NCBI RefSeq assembly: GCF_016817355.1
Contig: NZ_JADOTT010000006.1
Span: 124,001 to 188,000, forward strand
DNA length: 64,000 nt
DNA from: Maricaulis parjimensis
GTDB lineage: Bacteria > Pseudomonadota > Alphaproteobacteria > Caulobacterales > Maricaulaceae
Direction of reading: 5' to 3'
The position numbers and the translations under genes are program-made. Under the pieces are notes generated by a model that was not told where the DNA came from, did not search any database, and saw only the letters and a program-made list of their open reading frames with translations. This document shows, piece by piece, positions 28,473 to 36,694 of the stretch. How positions within the stretch are numbered: position 1 is the stretch's first letter; every line of letters starts with the position of its first letter.

Positions 28473-29480
28473 CTAGACCTTCACCACTTCCTGTTCGATC
28501 GCGCCGAAGATGGACTTGCCATCCTTATCCTTCATCTCGATGCGGACCGTATCGCCATAATTCATGAAGGGTGTTTTCGGGGCGCCGTCATTGATCGTCT
28601 CGATCATGCGGATCTCGGCAATGCAGGAATAGCCAACGCCACCTTCGCTGATCGGCTTGCCGGGCCCGTCATCCAGCTTGTTGGACACGGTGCCTGAACC
28701 GACAATCGTACCGGCCGTCACCGGGCGGGTCTTGGCGAGGTGGGCAATCAGCTGCGGGAAATCGAAGGTCATGTCGATGCCGCACTCGGCCTTGCCGAAC
28801 AGTTCGCCATTGTATTTCACCAGCAGGGGCAGGTGCAGTTTGGCACCATCCCAGGCATCGCCCAGCTCGTCCGGCGTCACGGCAACCGGCGAGAAGGCGC
28901 TCGGCGGTTTGGACTGGAAGAAGCCGAACCCCTTGGCCAGCTCGGCCGGGATCAGGCCACGCAGGGACACATCATTGACCAGCATGACGAGGCGGATCGA
29001 CTTCGCAGCCTCTTCCGTGGAACACCCCATCGGCGCATCACCGGTCACCACGGCCACTTCGCCTTCCATGTCACAGCCCCAGGCCGTGTCCCCCAGCGGA
29101 ATATCCGCGCGCGGAGCCAGGAAAGCGTCAGAGCCACCCTGATACATCAGCGGGTCGGTCCAGAAGGTGGCCGGCATTTCGGCATTGCGCGCCTTGCGGA
29201 CCAGTTCGACGTGATTGACGTAGGCCGAACCATCGGCCCACTGGAAAGCCCGCGGCAGCGGCGACAGGGCTTCACGCTCATGGAAGCGTTCGCGCGGAAT
29301 GGTCTCACGCTCCAGCTCGGAGGACAGGCTGCGCAGCTCCGGCTCGCATCGTTCCCAATCATCCAGGGCGGCCTGCATGGTGGGGGCAATGCGCGTGGCA
29401 TCGGCACACCAGGCCAGATCCTTGGAAACAACGACCAGACGGCCGTCGCGATTGTCGGATTTGAGCGTTGCGAGTTTCAT
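28473..29480 (-). CDS. Fumarylacetoacetate hydrolase family protein
   Basis: This 335-residue protein has the FAH fold in the C-terminal two thirds. Metal-binding acidic residues are seen around DMEGEVAVVTG, the loop VNDVSLRGLIPAEL, SKPPSAFSPVAV, and TVSNKLDDGPGK. Length and N-terminal domain match the bacterial fumarylacetoacetases of tyrosine/homogentisate breakdown. The neighbours do not include homogentisate dioxygenase, so the exact substrate is uncertain. I chose the ATG at 29480 (MKLATLKSDNRDG) because AAAGGAAG lies upstream. Confidence 0.9.
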   Translation of the reverse strand: MKLATLKSDNRDGRLVVVSKDLAWCADATRIAPTMQAALDDWERCEPELRSLSSELERETIPRERFHEREALSPLPRAFQWADGSAYVNHVELVRKARNAEMPATFWTDPLMYQGGSDAFLAPRADIPLGDTAWGCDMEGEVAVVTGDAPMGCSTEEAAKSIRLVMLVNDVSLRGLIPAELAKGFGFFQSKPPSAFSPVAVTPDELGDAWDGAKLHLPLLVKYNGELFGKAECGIDMTFDFPQLIAHLAKTRPVTAGTIVGSGTVSNKLDDGPGKPISEGGVGYSCIAEIRMIETINDGAPKTPFMNYGDTVRIEMKDKDGKSIFGAIEQEVVKV

Positions 29481-29536
29481 GTCTGTCTTCCTTTGGTCGG
29501 CGGACATTGATGACCGGACACTACCGGCCTCTGGGG

Positions 29537-30535
29537 TTAGATCAGCGCGTTGGGCAAGACGCCGTCACGCGGAGATTGGGGAAACAGGCCGTAACTCCAC
29601 GCAATGATCGCGTCGAGTTCCGGTCCCAGTTGATCAGCAATACGTTCGGCCTCTGCCTTGCGACGATCCGGCCCGAAGGCCTGCGAGGCGTCCTTGGCGT
29701 CGCGCTTGAACAGCGGGCCGTTCGCAGTGGCCGTTATGTGGGTCGTACCCAGGCCCAGACCGAAGAAGTCATCGACCGCGGTCAGGGCGGGTTCGGGATC
29801 GGCCACGAACAGGTCGCCGTCCAGCGAGGCGAAATGATCGCGCGGCCCCTTGGCGAACGCCTCCAGCATGGCGGCCACCTGCATCTGCCAGACGAGCGCG
29901 GCGATCTGCAGATCGGACATCTGCATCAGCTGCCGCGGATCCGTGCGGGCAATGGGATGGCCATCCATGGCGAAGATCGTGAACAGGCGCCGTGCGAAGG
30001 ACCGTCCCGCCTCCCCTTTCTTTGCAATGGAAATCAGAAAGGCGCGCAATTGCGAGGTCAGCAGGACGTGACGGGCCTCCGGGTAGAGACGCGCCATGTC
30101 GGCGATGAGGTTATTGACCGTATTGGTCGGCTTCAGGGTGACGAAGCCCTCTCCCTCGACCGGCTGGCACAAGGCCGGCATCACACCGCGGATCCAGGTG
30201 TCGCTGACCGCGGCGCCCTGACGCCGCTTGATGTTGGAGATTTCCATCAGGGCAGCCGGTTCGCGCAAACCCAGATTGGTGCCCGGCTTGTCCAGACAGC
30301 GGGCCAGCAGGGTCGAACAGCAAAAAGCCGTATGCCAGATGAAGACGGGACGGGCCTTGGGTGCCTGCTGCGGCATGTCGGCCAGGCGCACCGGGCGCGT
30401 TGGGAAGCCAGACCGGTCCCAGCGCTCGTCCAGAAACGGCGTTTCCGCGAGCGCAGCCCGGTCCACCTCGCACAGGCGCACGACCTGGTTCTGCGCGTCC
30501 AGCGCATCGGCGAACCAGATCTTTTGTGCGCTCAT
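29537..30535 (-). CDS. Sulfotransferase-like P-loop protein
   Basis: This 332-residue protein has a strand-loop-helix, FIWHTAFCCSTLLA (residues 65-78), that looks like the PAPS-binding start of sulfotransferases but lacks the usual PRSGTT. Later come ARHVLLTSQLRAFLISIAKKG, which is the position of the 3'-phosphate loop, and a helical end (ADQLGPELDAIIAWSYGLFP). I therefore place it as a distant sulfotransferase-like protein of unknown activity. The ATG at 30535 has GAGGG six bases upstream. It starts 13 bases after the carbonic anhydrase gene, so the two form an operon. Confidence 0.7.
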   Translation of the reverse strand: MSAQKIWFADALDAQNQVVRLCEVDRAALAETPFLDERWDRSGFPTRPVRLADMPQQAPKARPVFIWHTAFCCSTLLARCLDKPGTNLGLREPAALMEISNIKRRQGAAVSDTWIRGVMPALCQPVEGEGFVTLKPTNTVNNLIADMARLYPEARHVLLTSQLRAFLISIAKKGEAGRSFARRLFTIFAMDGHPIARTDPRQLMQMSDLQIAALVWQMQVAAMLEAFAKGPRDHFASLDGDLFVADPEPALTAVDDFFGLGLGTTHITATANGPLFKRDAKDASQAFGPDRRKAEAERIADQLGPELDAIIAWSYGLFPQSPRDGVLPNALI

Positions 30536-30548
30536 CGACATCCCTCTA

Positions 30549-31178
30549 TCAGACGGCAGAGAATTCGCCGTCGGACCCCAGCCATTCCAGAACACCGTCA
30601 TGGATGGAGAAACGGGCGCCATGCAATTCCAGCCCCCGCTCCTCGATCGCATCGCGGACAAAGCCGAACTGCTTGAGACGTTCCAGGGAATGCTTGATGG
30701 AGACAAGTTCCAGATGCGGGGCCAGCTTGCTTGCCTCCGACGTGCCGACCTCAGCCTCGGCTTCCGCACGGGCCGGGTCCATCGTCTTGAGCCAGGGGCC
30801 AAGATAATCGCTGGGCACACCGGCCAGACCGGTCGCGCAGGCTTTCACGCCGCCGCAATCACCATGCCCCATGACCAGCACGCCCTTCACTTTGAGGACT
30901 TTCACGGCGAATTCCAGTGCTGCCGAGACCCCATGCAAGCCGCCCCCCTGATCCTTCGGCGGGACGAGATTGGCGACATTGCGGACCACGAAGAGTTCAC
31001 CCGGCGCCGCGTCGAAAATCGCGGCGGGATCAACCCGGCTGTCGGAGCAGGCGATCACCAGGGTGTGCGGGGTCTGCCCTTCGGCGAGGTCGGCATAATG
31101 CGCCTGTTCCACGCGGAAACGGCCGCCCTTGAAGCGCTTATAGCCGTCATGGAGTGTCTCCGGCGGTATGGCGGACAT
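30549..31178 (-). CDS. Beta-class carbonic anhydrase
   Basis: This zinc enzyme interconverts CO2 and bicarbonate in the cytoplasm. The 209-residue protein shows the zinc ligands and catalytic dyad of the beta class: CSDSR (C44, D46, R48) and HGDCGG (H105, C108). The hydrophobic core LFVVRNVANLVPP is typical. Bicarbonate from it can feed carboxylases such as the pyruvate carboxylase in this window, but they are not linked genetically. AGGAGAG precedes the ATG. A sulfotransferase-like gene follows after 13 bases. Confidence 0.96.
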   Translation of the reverse strand: MSAIPPETLHDGYKRFKGGRFRVEQAHYADLAEGQTPHTLVIACSDSRVDPAAIFDAAPGELFVVRNVANLVPPKDQGGGLHGVSAALEFAVKVLKVKGVLVMGHGDCGGVKACATGLAGVPSDYLGPWLKTMDPARAEAEAEVGTSEASKLAPHLELVSIKHSLERLKQFGFVRDAIEERGLELHGARFSIHDGVLEWLGSDGEFSAV

Positions 31179-31304
31179 CCAGCTCTCCTGTCATGGCCAT
31201 CATCAGCACAGACCGCTGCGGCCCGTCCATGGCAGGGGTTCTAGTTGCATTCGAAACCAACGGAAAGCCCGACGCAGCAGACCCGCGAGGACCGGACAGG
31301 AAAA

Positions 31305-31332
31305 AAGGCCGGGACGCGAACGTCCCGGCCTT
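31305..31332 (-). terminator. Strong intrinsic terminator for the small TPR-like gene
   Basis: GGCCGGGACG and CGTCCCGGCC pair around a four-base loop, and on the minus strand TTTTTT follows directly. This is the best terminator in the window. It ends transcription of the secreted TPR-like gene before the carbonic anhydrase operon. Confidence 0.9.
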
Positions 31333-31369
31333 CAGGCAAGTGCGATAAGGCTATAGCAGTCTGGGAGGA

Positions 31370-31837
31370 TCAGCCGGCCGCAACGCACTGGGACAGAGCC
31401 AGGTTCGCCGTCACTTCATCCTCGCCCGAGGACGCGGTTTCAGCCGCCTGGAAAGCGGACAGGGCCGCATCCGGCTGGCCGCTCAACCACAAGGCAGCGC
31501 CCCGGTTGTTGAGCGCACGCCAGGCGCCATCACGCATTTCCAGCGCCGTATCGCAGGACTCGATGGCCCGCTCATACTCACCGGTCGCAGCATAGGCGGC
31601 GCACAGATTGGTCAGGGCCGCGACCTTGTGGCCCGGGGCCCCGCGAGAGGCCAGGATTTCTTCGCCGAAGTGGATGGCATCGGCCCATTCACCCCGGCTC
31701 ACTGCATTGTACTGAGCCCGCACAACGCCATTGGCGGTACGATGGCCGGCAAACTGGGGAGCCGTGTCACAGGACTGGGCATAACCCACAGACGAAAACA
31801 CGGCCGCCAAGGCGACCGCAGCAGAGAGAGCGCGCAT
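31370..31837 (-). CDS. Small secreted TPR-like protein
   Basis: This 155-residue protein has a signal peptide (MRALSAAVALAAVFSSVGYAQ, cleavage after AQ). About two and a half TPR-type helix pairs follow: LTNLCAAYAATGEYERAIESCDTAL, ALNNRGAALWLSGQPDAALSAFQAAE. Several Cys (S-C-D repeated, N-terminal SCD and QCVAAG) suggest disulfides in the periplasm. It probably mediates protein contact. No enzyme motif is present. It is divergent from a LysR gene across 91 bp, where overlapping palindromes lie, so LysR control is plausible. It is followed by a strong terminator. Confidence 0.85.
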   Translation of the reverse strand: MRALSAAVALAAVFSSVGYAQSCDTAPQFAGHRTANGVVRAQYNAVSRGEWADAIHFGEEILASRGAPGHKVAALTNLCAAYAATGEYERAIESCDTALEMRDGAWRALNNRGAALWLSGQPDAALSAFQAAETASSGEDEVTANLALSQCVAAG

Positions 31838-31863
31838 CTCAGAATCTCCAATGTGAACACTGT

Positions 31864-31884
31864 TTAGTTTTAGAACTAAGTTCT
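31864..31884. promoter_or_regulatory. Overlapping palindromes in LysR / TPR-like divergent region
   Basis: TTAGTT-TTAG-AACTAA (31864-31879) overlaps the 13-bp palindrome AGAACTAAGTTCT (31872-31884). Both sit in an AT-rich patch midway between the two divergent starts. They are candidate binding sites for the adjacent LysR protein. Confidence 0.45.
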
Positions 31885-31928
31885 GCGAATGAAATTGACG
31901 ATTCAGGATGCGGTGAATACAAAAACGT

Positions 31929-32837
31929 ATGGATGATTGGTCCGACTATCTCGTTTGCCTGGCTGTAGCCGAGGCAGGCAGCCTGACCGCCGCGGCTCAA
32001 CAGCTCGGCGTCAGCCAACCCACTGTGACCCGCCGCCTGCAGGCGCTGGAACAGCGTTTCGGTGAACCGGTTTTTGACCGGGACCAGGGCCAGTCTCGCC
32101 TGACAACCCTCGGCCAGAAAGTCGTGGCCCATGCCAAGCGCATGCGTGAGGAAGCCTCGGCGATCGAACGAGCCGTGATCGCCCAGGACCAGTCCTTGTC
32201 GGGCCTCGTCGTGGTGTCCGCCTCTGAAGGCCTGGGTGCCGACTGGCTGCCACGCGCACTCGCCTCCTTCCAGCGGGCCAATCCGCAAATCGGGATCGAG
32301 ATCGCCATCAAGAATCATTCGGCCAACCTGGCTGATCGGGAGGCTGACATTGCCCTGCGCTGGAATGGGCCCGGCACACAACAGAGCCTGATCGGCCGCC
32401 GCGGGGCCACTGTGGGCGCCGGCCTTTATGCCGCCCGGGAATATCTGGATGAGTATGGCCGTCCCGAAAATGTCGAAGACCTGGCCGACCATGCCTGTGT
32501 CGGCTGGACGGTCGGAGATTTCTTCGGCTGGCCCTCCACCGTGTCCGGCTCGGCCGTGGTGCCGAAGAATATCTCCTTCAAGGCCAACAGCCCGGCCAGC
32601 CATCTCAAGGGGATCGAGGCCGGGTTCGGGGTTGGCGTGACCTCCCACCGTCTGGCCCGCCATTGCGACAATATCGAGCGCATCCTGCCGGAATTCACGA
32701 CATCACTGGACCTGTGGGTCGTGGCGCACGAGACCGTCCGCAAAAGCGGGCGGGTGCGCGCGGCCTTCGACCACATCATTGCGCAGATGCAGGCCGACAG
32801 CGCCTATTTCACACGCGGTGAGAGCTCGATTCTCTAG
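31929..32837 (+). CDS. LysR-family transcriptional regulator
   Basis: This 302-residue LysR protein has an N-terminal winged helix (SLTAAAQQLGVSQPTVTRRLQALEQRFG, about 17-45) and an effector-binding domain from about residue 90. No clear Shine-Dalgarno precedes the ATG. It faces away from the small secreted TPR-like gene and probably controls it, itself, or both. It converges with the 2OG oxygenase gene, nine bases apart. The effector is unknown. Confidence 0.92.
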   Translation: MDDWSDYLVCLAVAEAGSLTAAAQQLGVSQPTVTRRLQALEQRFGEPVFDRDQGQSRLTTLGQKVVAHAKRMREEASAIERAVIAQDQSLSGLVVVSASEGLGADWLPRALASFQRANPQIGIEIAIKNHSANLADREADIALRWNGPGTQQSLIGRRGATVGAGLYAAREYLDEYGRPENVEDLADHACVGWTVGDFFGWPSTVSGSAVVPKNISFKANSPASHLKGIEAGFGVGVTSHRLARHCDNIERILPEFTTSLDLWVVAHETVRKSGRVRAAFDHIIAQMQADSAYFTRGESSIL

Positions 32838-32846
32838 ATCTGGTGC

Positions 32847-33503
32847 CTAAGCCTGCTCCGGCGGTGGTGCCGGCAGGGCCAGGATGTTCATGGCGATGGA
32901 GATACGCTCGCGCGGTCCCGAGTGGGGGCGCACGGCATGCATCATCCAGGACGGGAAAATCACCAGCTTGCCGGGTTCCGGACGCACCCGGAACTGGGAG
33001 AGTTGCTGCTGCCCGTCCTCATCCTTGAAGACCAGGTCCGGCGCGACCATGCGCACCATGGGGAAACGCGGATCCTGGGCGACGAAAGCGCCTTCGGTCT
33101 GGTCTCCGCCATCATCGATGTAGAAACTCGCCGACCAGAAGGAGCCCGGATGGGCGTGCATCTGGTTGGAGGCCCCGGCGGGCGAGACATTTGCCCACAT
33201 CTCCATGCCCATCTCGTAACGCGACTGCCCTTGCACACCATTGAGATCGCTCGTGAAACGGCCGCAGACCTGCAGCGTCTCGCGAGCCAGCACCATGGCG
33301 GGCTCACCACCCCAATGCAGCATCTCAATGTCGGAATGCCAGCCATGGATGTTCGAGCGCCGCACGCCGGGCGAGCGGGCCTTTTGCGCCATGATCACGT
33401 CGCGCAGGGCCGGCACCAGCGTGTCCGCCTGGGGCAGGCGCACTTCGATCAACGGCGTGCAGAACAGCCGGTTGACGGTGATCTCGGGCTCACTCGCGCT
33501 CAT
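32847..33503 (-). CDS. Putative 2OG-Fe(II) oxygenase (TIGR02466-like)
   Basis: This 218-residue protein has the jelly-roll layout of 2-oxoglutarate/iron oxygenases. Likely metal ligands are His in MHAHPGSFWSASFYI (H116/H118) and H189 in WMMHAVRPHSGPRERISIAMN. The Arg near 198-200 is placed to bind 2-oxoglutarate. The N-terminal HGWHSDIEMLHW is typical of the family. The family hydroxylates unknown targets. It lies two bases downstream of the end of the isoaspartyl peptidase frame on the same strand, so they may be co-transcribed. Confidence 0.85.
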   Translation of the reverse strand: MSASEPEITVNRLFCTPLIEVRLPQADTLVPALRDVIMAQKARSPGVRRSNIHGWHSDIEMLHWGGEPAMVLARETLQVCGRFTSDLNGVQGQSRYEMGMEMWANVSPAGASNQMHAHPGSFWSASFYIDDGGDQTEGAFVAQDPRFPMVRMVAPDLVFKDEDGQQQLSQFRVRPEPGKLVIFPSWMMHAVRPHSGPRERISIAMNILALPAPPPEQA

Positions 33504-33505
33504 GC

Positions 33506-34564
33506 CTAGTCCTCATCGCCATAAATGGAGACGACCGGCTCACCGCCTTCGCTCTGGCGGGCGCGATACATGCCGGGCGTGTTGAAGCTCCAGGCAATAT
33601 CGCCCGCGGCCGTCAACGCCACGATCCCGCCATCGCCTTCCAGCGCGGTCAGTTCGTCCTGGATCACCCGGTCTGCCGCGTCCTGCAGGGACAGGCCCTG
33701 AAGCTCGACGAGCGCGCAAATGCGGCTGGCCACGGTGAGACGGATGAAATACTCGCCCGTCCCCGTCGCGGAGACGCCGCAGCTTTCATTATTGGCGTAG
33801 GTGCCGGCCCCGATGATCGGGCTGTCGCCGACCCGGCCCCAGCGCTTGGCCGTCGTGCCCCCGGTCGACGTGCCCGCTGCAATATTGCCGTCCCGGTCCA
33901 GCGCCACGACACCGACCGTGCCGAAACGATGTTCCCGGCTGTCACGTTCCAGTGCGCCATGATCAACGGGTTCCGGCTCCGGCGCACCTTCCGGCCGCGG
34001 CGGGATCGGCAGGCCGAGACGGTTCAGGGCGCGTTCCAACGAGGCCCAGCGGCGCTCGGTGAAGAACCAGGCCGGCTCGACGATTTCCAGATCCTGCTCG
34101 CGGGCAAAAGTCTCTGCGCCCTCGCCTTGCAGCATGACATGACGGGAATTCTCCATCACGGCCCGGGCCAGCGAGATCGGATGCCGGACCTGGGTCACGC
34201 CCGCGACGGCACCGGCATTCAAGGTCGCGCCATCCATGATGGACGCATCCAGCTCATTGCGGCCCGCCGCGGTGAAAACCGCACCCCGGCCGGAATTGAA
34301 GAGCGGGTCATCCTCGAGCCCGTGGATCACGGCGACCACGGCGTCCAGCGAGGAGCCTCCCTCGTCCAGCACGGCCTCGCCCCGTTCCAGAGCCGCATTC
34401 ATCGCGGCGCGATAGGCCGCTTCCGTCTCCGGCGTCATGGCGCCCCGTTCGATCACACCGGCCCCGCCATGAATGACGAGCGCCCATTCACCGGGCTCAC
34501 CGGCGAAGGCGGCAGACGTGGACAAGAGGGCGGCGCAGGCCGCCGGAAGAAATCGGCGCAACAT
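33506..34564 (-). CDS. Isoaspartyl peptidase / L-asparaginase, plant-type Ntn hydrolase
   Basis: This 352-residue protein opens with a signal peptide (LRRFLPAACAALLSTSAAFA), so it is likely periplasmic. The family makes an inactive precursor that cuts itself before a Thr, which becomes the nucleophile. Here that is GTVGVVALD with T216. The alpha part shows WALVIHGGAG and the beta part STGGTTAKRWGRVGDSPIIGAGTY. It removes isoaspartyl residues from damaged peptides or hydrolyses asparagine. I chose the ATG at 34564 with GGGGAG upstream. The 2OG oxygenase gene follows immediately. Confidence 0.93.
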   Translation of the reverse strand: MLRRFLPAACAALLSTSAAFAGEPGEWALVIHGGAGVIERGAMTPETEAAYRAAMNAALERGEAVLDEGGSSLDAVVAVIHGLEDDPLFNSGRGAVFTAAGRNELDASIMDGATLNAGAVAGVTQVRHPISLARAVMENSRHVMLQGEGAETFAREQDLEIVEPAWFFTERRWASLERALNRLGLPIPPRPEGAPEPEPVDHGALERDSREHRFGTVGVVALDRDGNIAAGTSTGGTTAKRWGRVGDSPIIGAGTYANNESCGVSATGTGEYFIRLTVASRICALVELQGLSLQDAADRVIQDELTALEGDGGIVALTAAGDIAWSFNTPGMYRARQSEGGEPVVSIYGDED

Positions 34565-34655
34565 GATGACAACTCCCCAAAGCTTTCGACCGGAAGACTT
34601 CCCTGTCCGGCGCACGGGTGCAAGCCCGTGGCGCTGTCACGAACCCGAAACGCCC

Positions 34656-36692
34656 CTAGCTGTCAGACAGGATGCGCACGCGGGAGCGCGCCTGGCGCCC
34701 CTGCGGGTCCACGGCCGTCACCGAATAAAATCCCGGCCCGGACGGGACCCAGACCGGCTCTCCCATGGCGTTGGTCGCCACCATTTCGCCATCGGCATAC
34801 CAGGACAGCTCCCCCTCGGCCTGGGCCGACAGGACGAATCCGCGGCCGGCACGATCCGCCCAGACTTCCGCGCCATCGGGCGGAAACAGGATGTGGGGCG
34901 CCGGATCGGCCTGGAAATCAACGAGCGTCTCAGGTGTTTCCGGCAAGGCATTGCGGTCTTCAGCGCCCGACATGCCCTCCGGATCGATACGGCCAATGCC
35001 ATCGGCGATCCGGAACAAAAGCGGCAGCGCCCCTTCCCGCCCGGTGACGCCTTCACGCGGGGCGCCATCGGCCCGCCCGGTCCAGACGACCAGTGTGTAA
35101 TTGCCGGCCAGCCCGGCCGACCAGGCATCCCGGAAGCCGTAAGACGTGCCGGTCTTGAAGGCGATGTCGGGCGCCTGACGCGCCAGTGCCGCCGGCATGC
35201 GGCCACCCGGATGCGGTGCGCGGCGCAATATGTCGAGGATTTCCCCGGCCGATTCCGCGCTGAGCACCGGGTGGACCTCGCCCGGACCCTCATCGTCAAA
35301 CCAGCGCAGGGGTTGGGCCACGCCTTCATCGCCCAGGGCCGCATAGAGGGTTGCGATCTGGCGTACGGTCAGACCCGCCCCGCCGAGAGCGACGGCCAGA
35401 CCACTGTCCTGACCGGCCGAGCGTGGCCGTTCCGGACGGGCACCTGCGAATGCCAGGACCGCGTTGAAACGGCGCGCCCCGACCCCGTCGAGCGCCGTGA
35501 CCGCGGGAACATTGAGCGAGTGCTGCAAGGCTTCTGCAATGGTGACATCGCCCCGGAAACGCCGATCGAAATTATCGGGCTGATAGCCGGCAAAGCGCCG
35601 CGGCAAATCAGAAATCCGGGTTCCGCCGGCGGCCAGACCATCATCGAAAGCCATGCCATAGATGAAGGGTTTCAGCGTCGAGCCCGGCGAACGCGGACGG
35701 TCTGTCAGATCGATCCAGCCTCCCGGACGGCCGCGGCTGGCCGAGCCGGCCAGGGCCCGCACTGCGCGCGTCTCTGTCTCCACGATCATGGCGGCGAACT
35801 GGACGTCTGGGGGCGTCTCCTGTGCCGCCAAGGCCAATTCATCCTGCAAGAGGCGCTGAAGATCGATATCGAGCGTGGAGACAATATCGTGCTGATCCGG
35901 ACGCGCCGCGGCGAGATCAGAGGCGGCATGCCAGGCATCCGCAGGAAAGGCCGAACGGGCCGGAACCGGGTCCAGAGCGGCATCTGTAGAGGCACCTGCC
36001 CGGGCCAGGCCGACTTCGGCCAGACGATCCAGGACGCGGCCCCGCGCCATGCGCGCATTCTCGGGACGAAGGTCGGGACGGCGGGCTTCCGGTGATTGCG
36101 GCAGGGCGAGGAGAAGCGCGGTTTCCTCGATGGTGAGCTGTTCCGGTTCGCGGCCGAAATAGGCCCAGCTGGCCGCCCGGACCCCCTCCAGATTGCCGCC
36201 ATAGGGCGCGAGCGTGAGATAGGCTTCCAGGATTTCCCGCTTGGAATAGCGCAGCTCCAACTGCACCGCCCGGACGATCTGGAAAAGTTTGGCACCCAGC
36301 GTGCGTTCCCGCGGCTCCAAGAGGCGGGCGAGCTGCATGGTGATGGTGGAACCGCCGGACACGATCCGGCCTGCCAGAAGACTGTCCCGGCTGGCGCGCA
36401 TCAGGGCGAGCGGGTCGACGCCGGCATGCCGGTAGAAACGCTCATCCTCATAGGCCAGCAAGGCGTCGATGAAATGCGGGTCGATCCGGTCCAGATCGGC
36501 CGCCAGCCGCCAACGCCCCTCACTCACGGGAAAGGCACGCAGCACACGCCCATTGCGGTCGCGCACCACGGTGGAGACATCCGCCAGGGCCGCCTCCAGC
36601 GGCGGCGGATACTGGCGATCGAGCGCCAGCAAGCCCACCAGAAGGGCGAGGCCAAGAACACCGGCCCAGTATATCCGGTGAAGTCCCAGCAT
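34656..36692 (-). CDS. pbpC: Penicillin-binding protein 1C
   Basis: This 678-residue bifunctional peptidoglycan synthase-type protein is of the PbpC class. After an N-terminal anchor (about 8-25) comes the glycosyltransferase 51 domain with catalytic E82 in YEDERFYRHAGVD. The transpeptidase has the SxxK Ser at S338 (SPGSTLKPF), SLN and KTGTS. The C-terminal 100 residues form the small domain typical of PBP1C. The gene starts two bases after the stop of the alpha-2-macroglobulin gene, the well-known yfhM-pbpC pairing, where the macroglobulin traps proteases that breach the outer membrane and PbpC repairs the wall. Confidence 0.95.
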   Translation of the reverse strand: MLGLHRIYWAGVLGLALLVGLLALDRQYPPPLEAALADVSTVVRDRNGRVLRAFPVSEGRWRLAADLDRIDPHFIDALLAYEDERFYRHAGVDPLALMRASRDSLLAGRIVSGGSTITMQLARLLEPRERTLGAKLFQIVRAVQLELRYSKREILEAYLTLAPYGGNLEGVRAASWAYFGREPEQLTIEETALLLALPQSPEARRPDLRPENARMARGRVLDRLAEVGLARAGASTDAALDPVPARSAFPADAWHAASDLAAARPDQHDIVSTLDIDLQRLLQDELALAAQETPPDVQFAAMIVETETRAVRALAGSASRGRPGGWIDLTDRPRSPGSTLKPFIYGMAFDDGLAAGGTRISDLPRRFAGYQPDNFDRRFRGDVTIAEALQHSLNVPAVTALDGVGARRFNAVLAFAGARPERPRSAGQDSGLAVALGGAGLTVRQIATLYAALGDEGVAQPLRWFDDEGPGEVHPVLSAESAGEILDILRRAPHPGGRMPAALARQAPDIAFKTGTSYGFRDAWSAGLAGNYTLVVWTGRADGAPREGVTGREGALPLLFRIADGIGRIDPEGMSGAEDRNALPETPETLVDFQADPAPHILFPPDGAEVWADRAGRGFVLSAQAEGELSWYADGEMVATNAMGEPVWVPSGPGFYSVTAVDPQGRQARSRVRILSDS

Positions 36693-36694
36693 GA

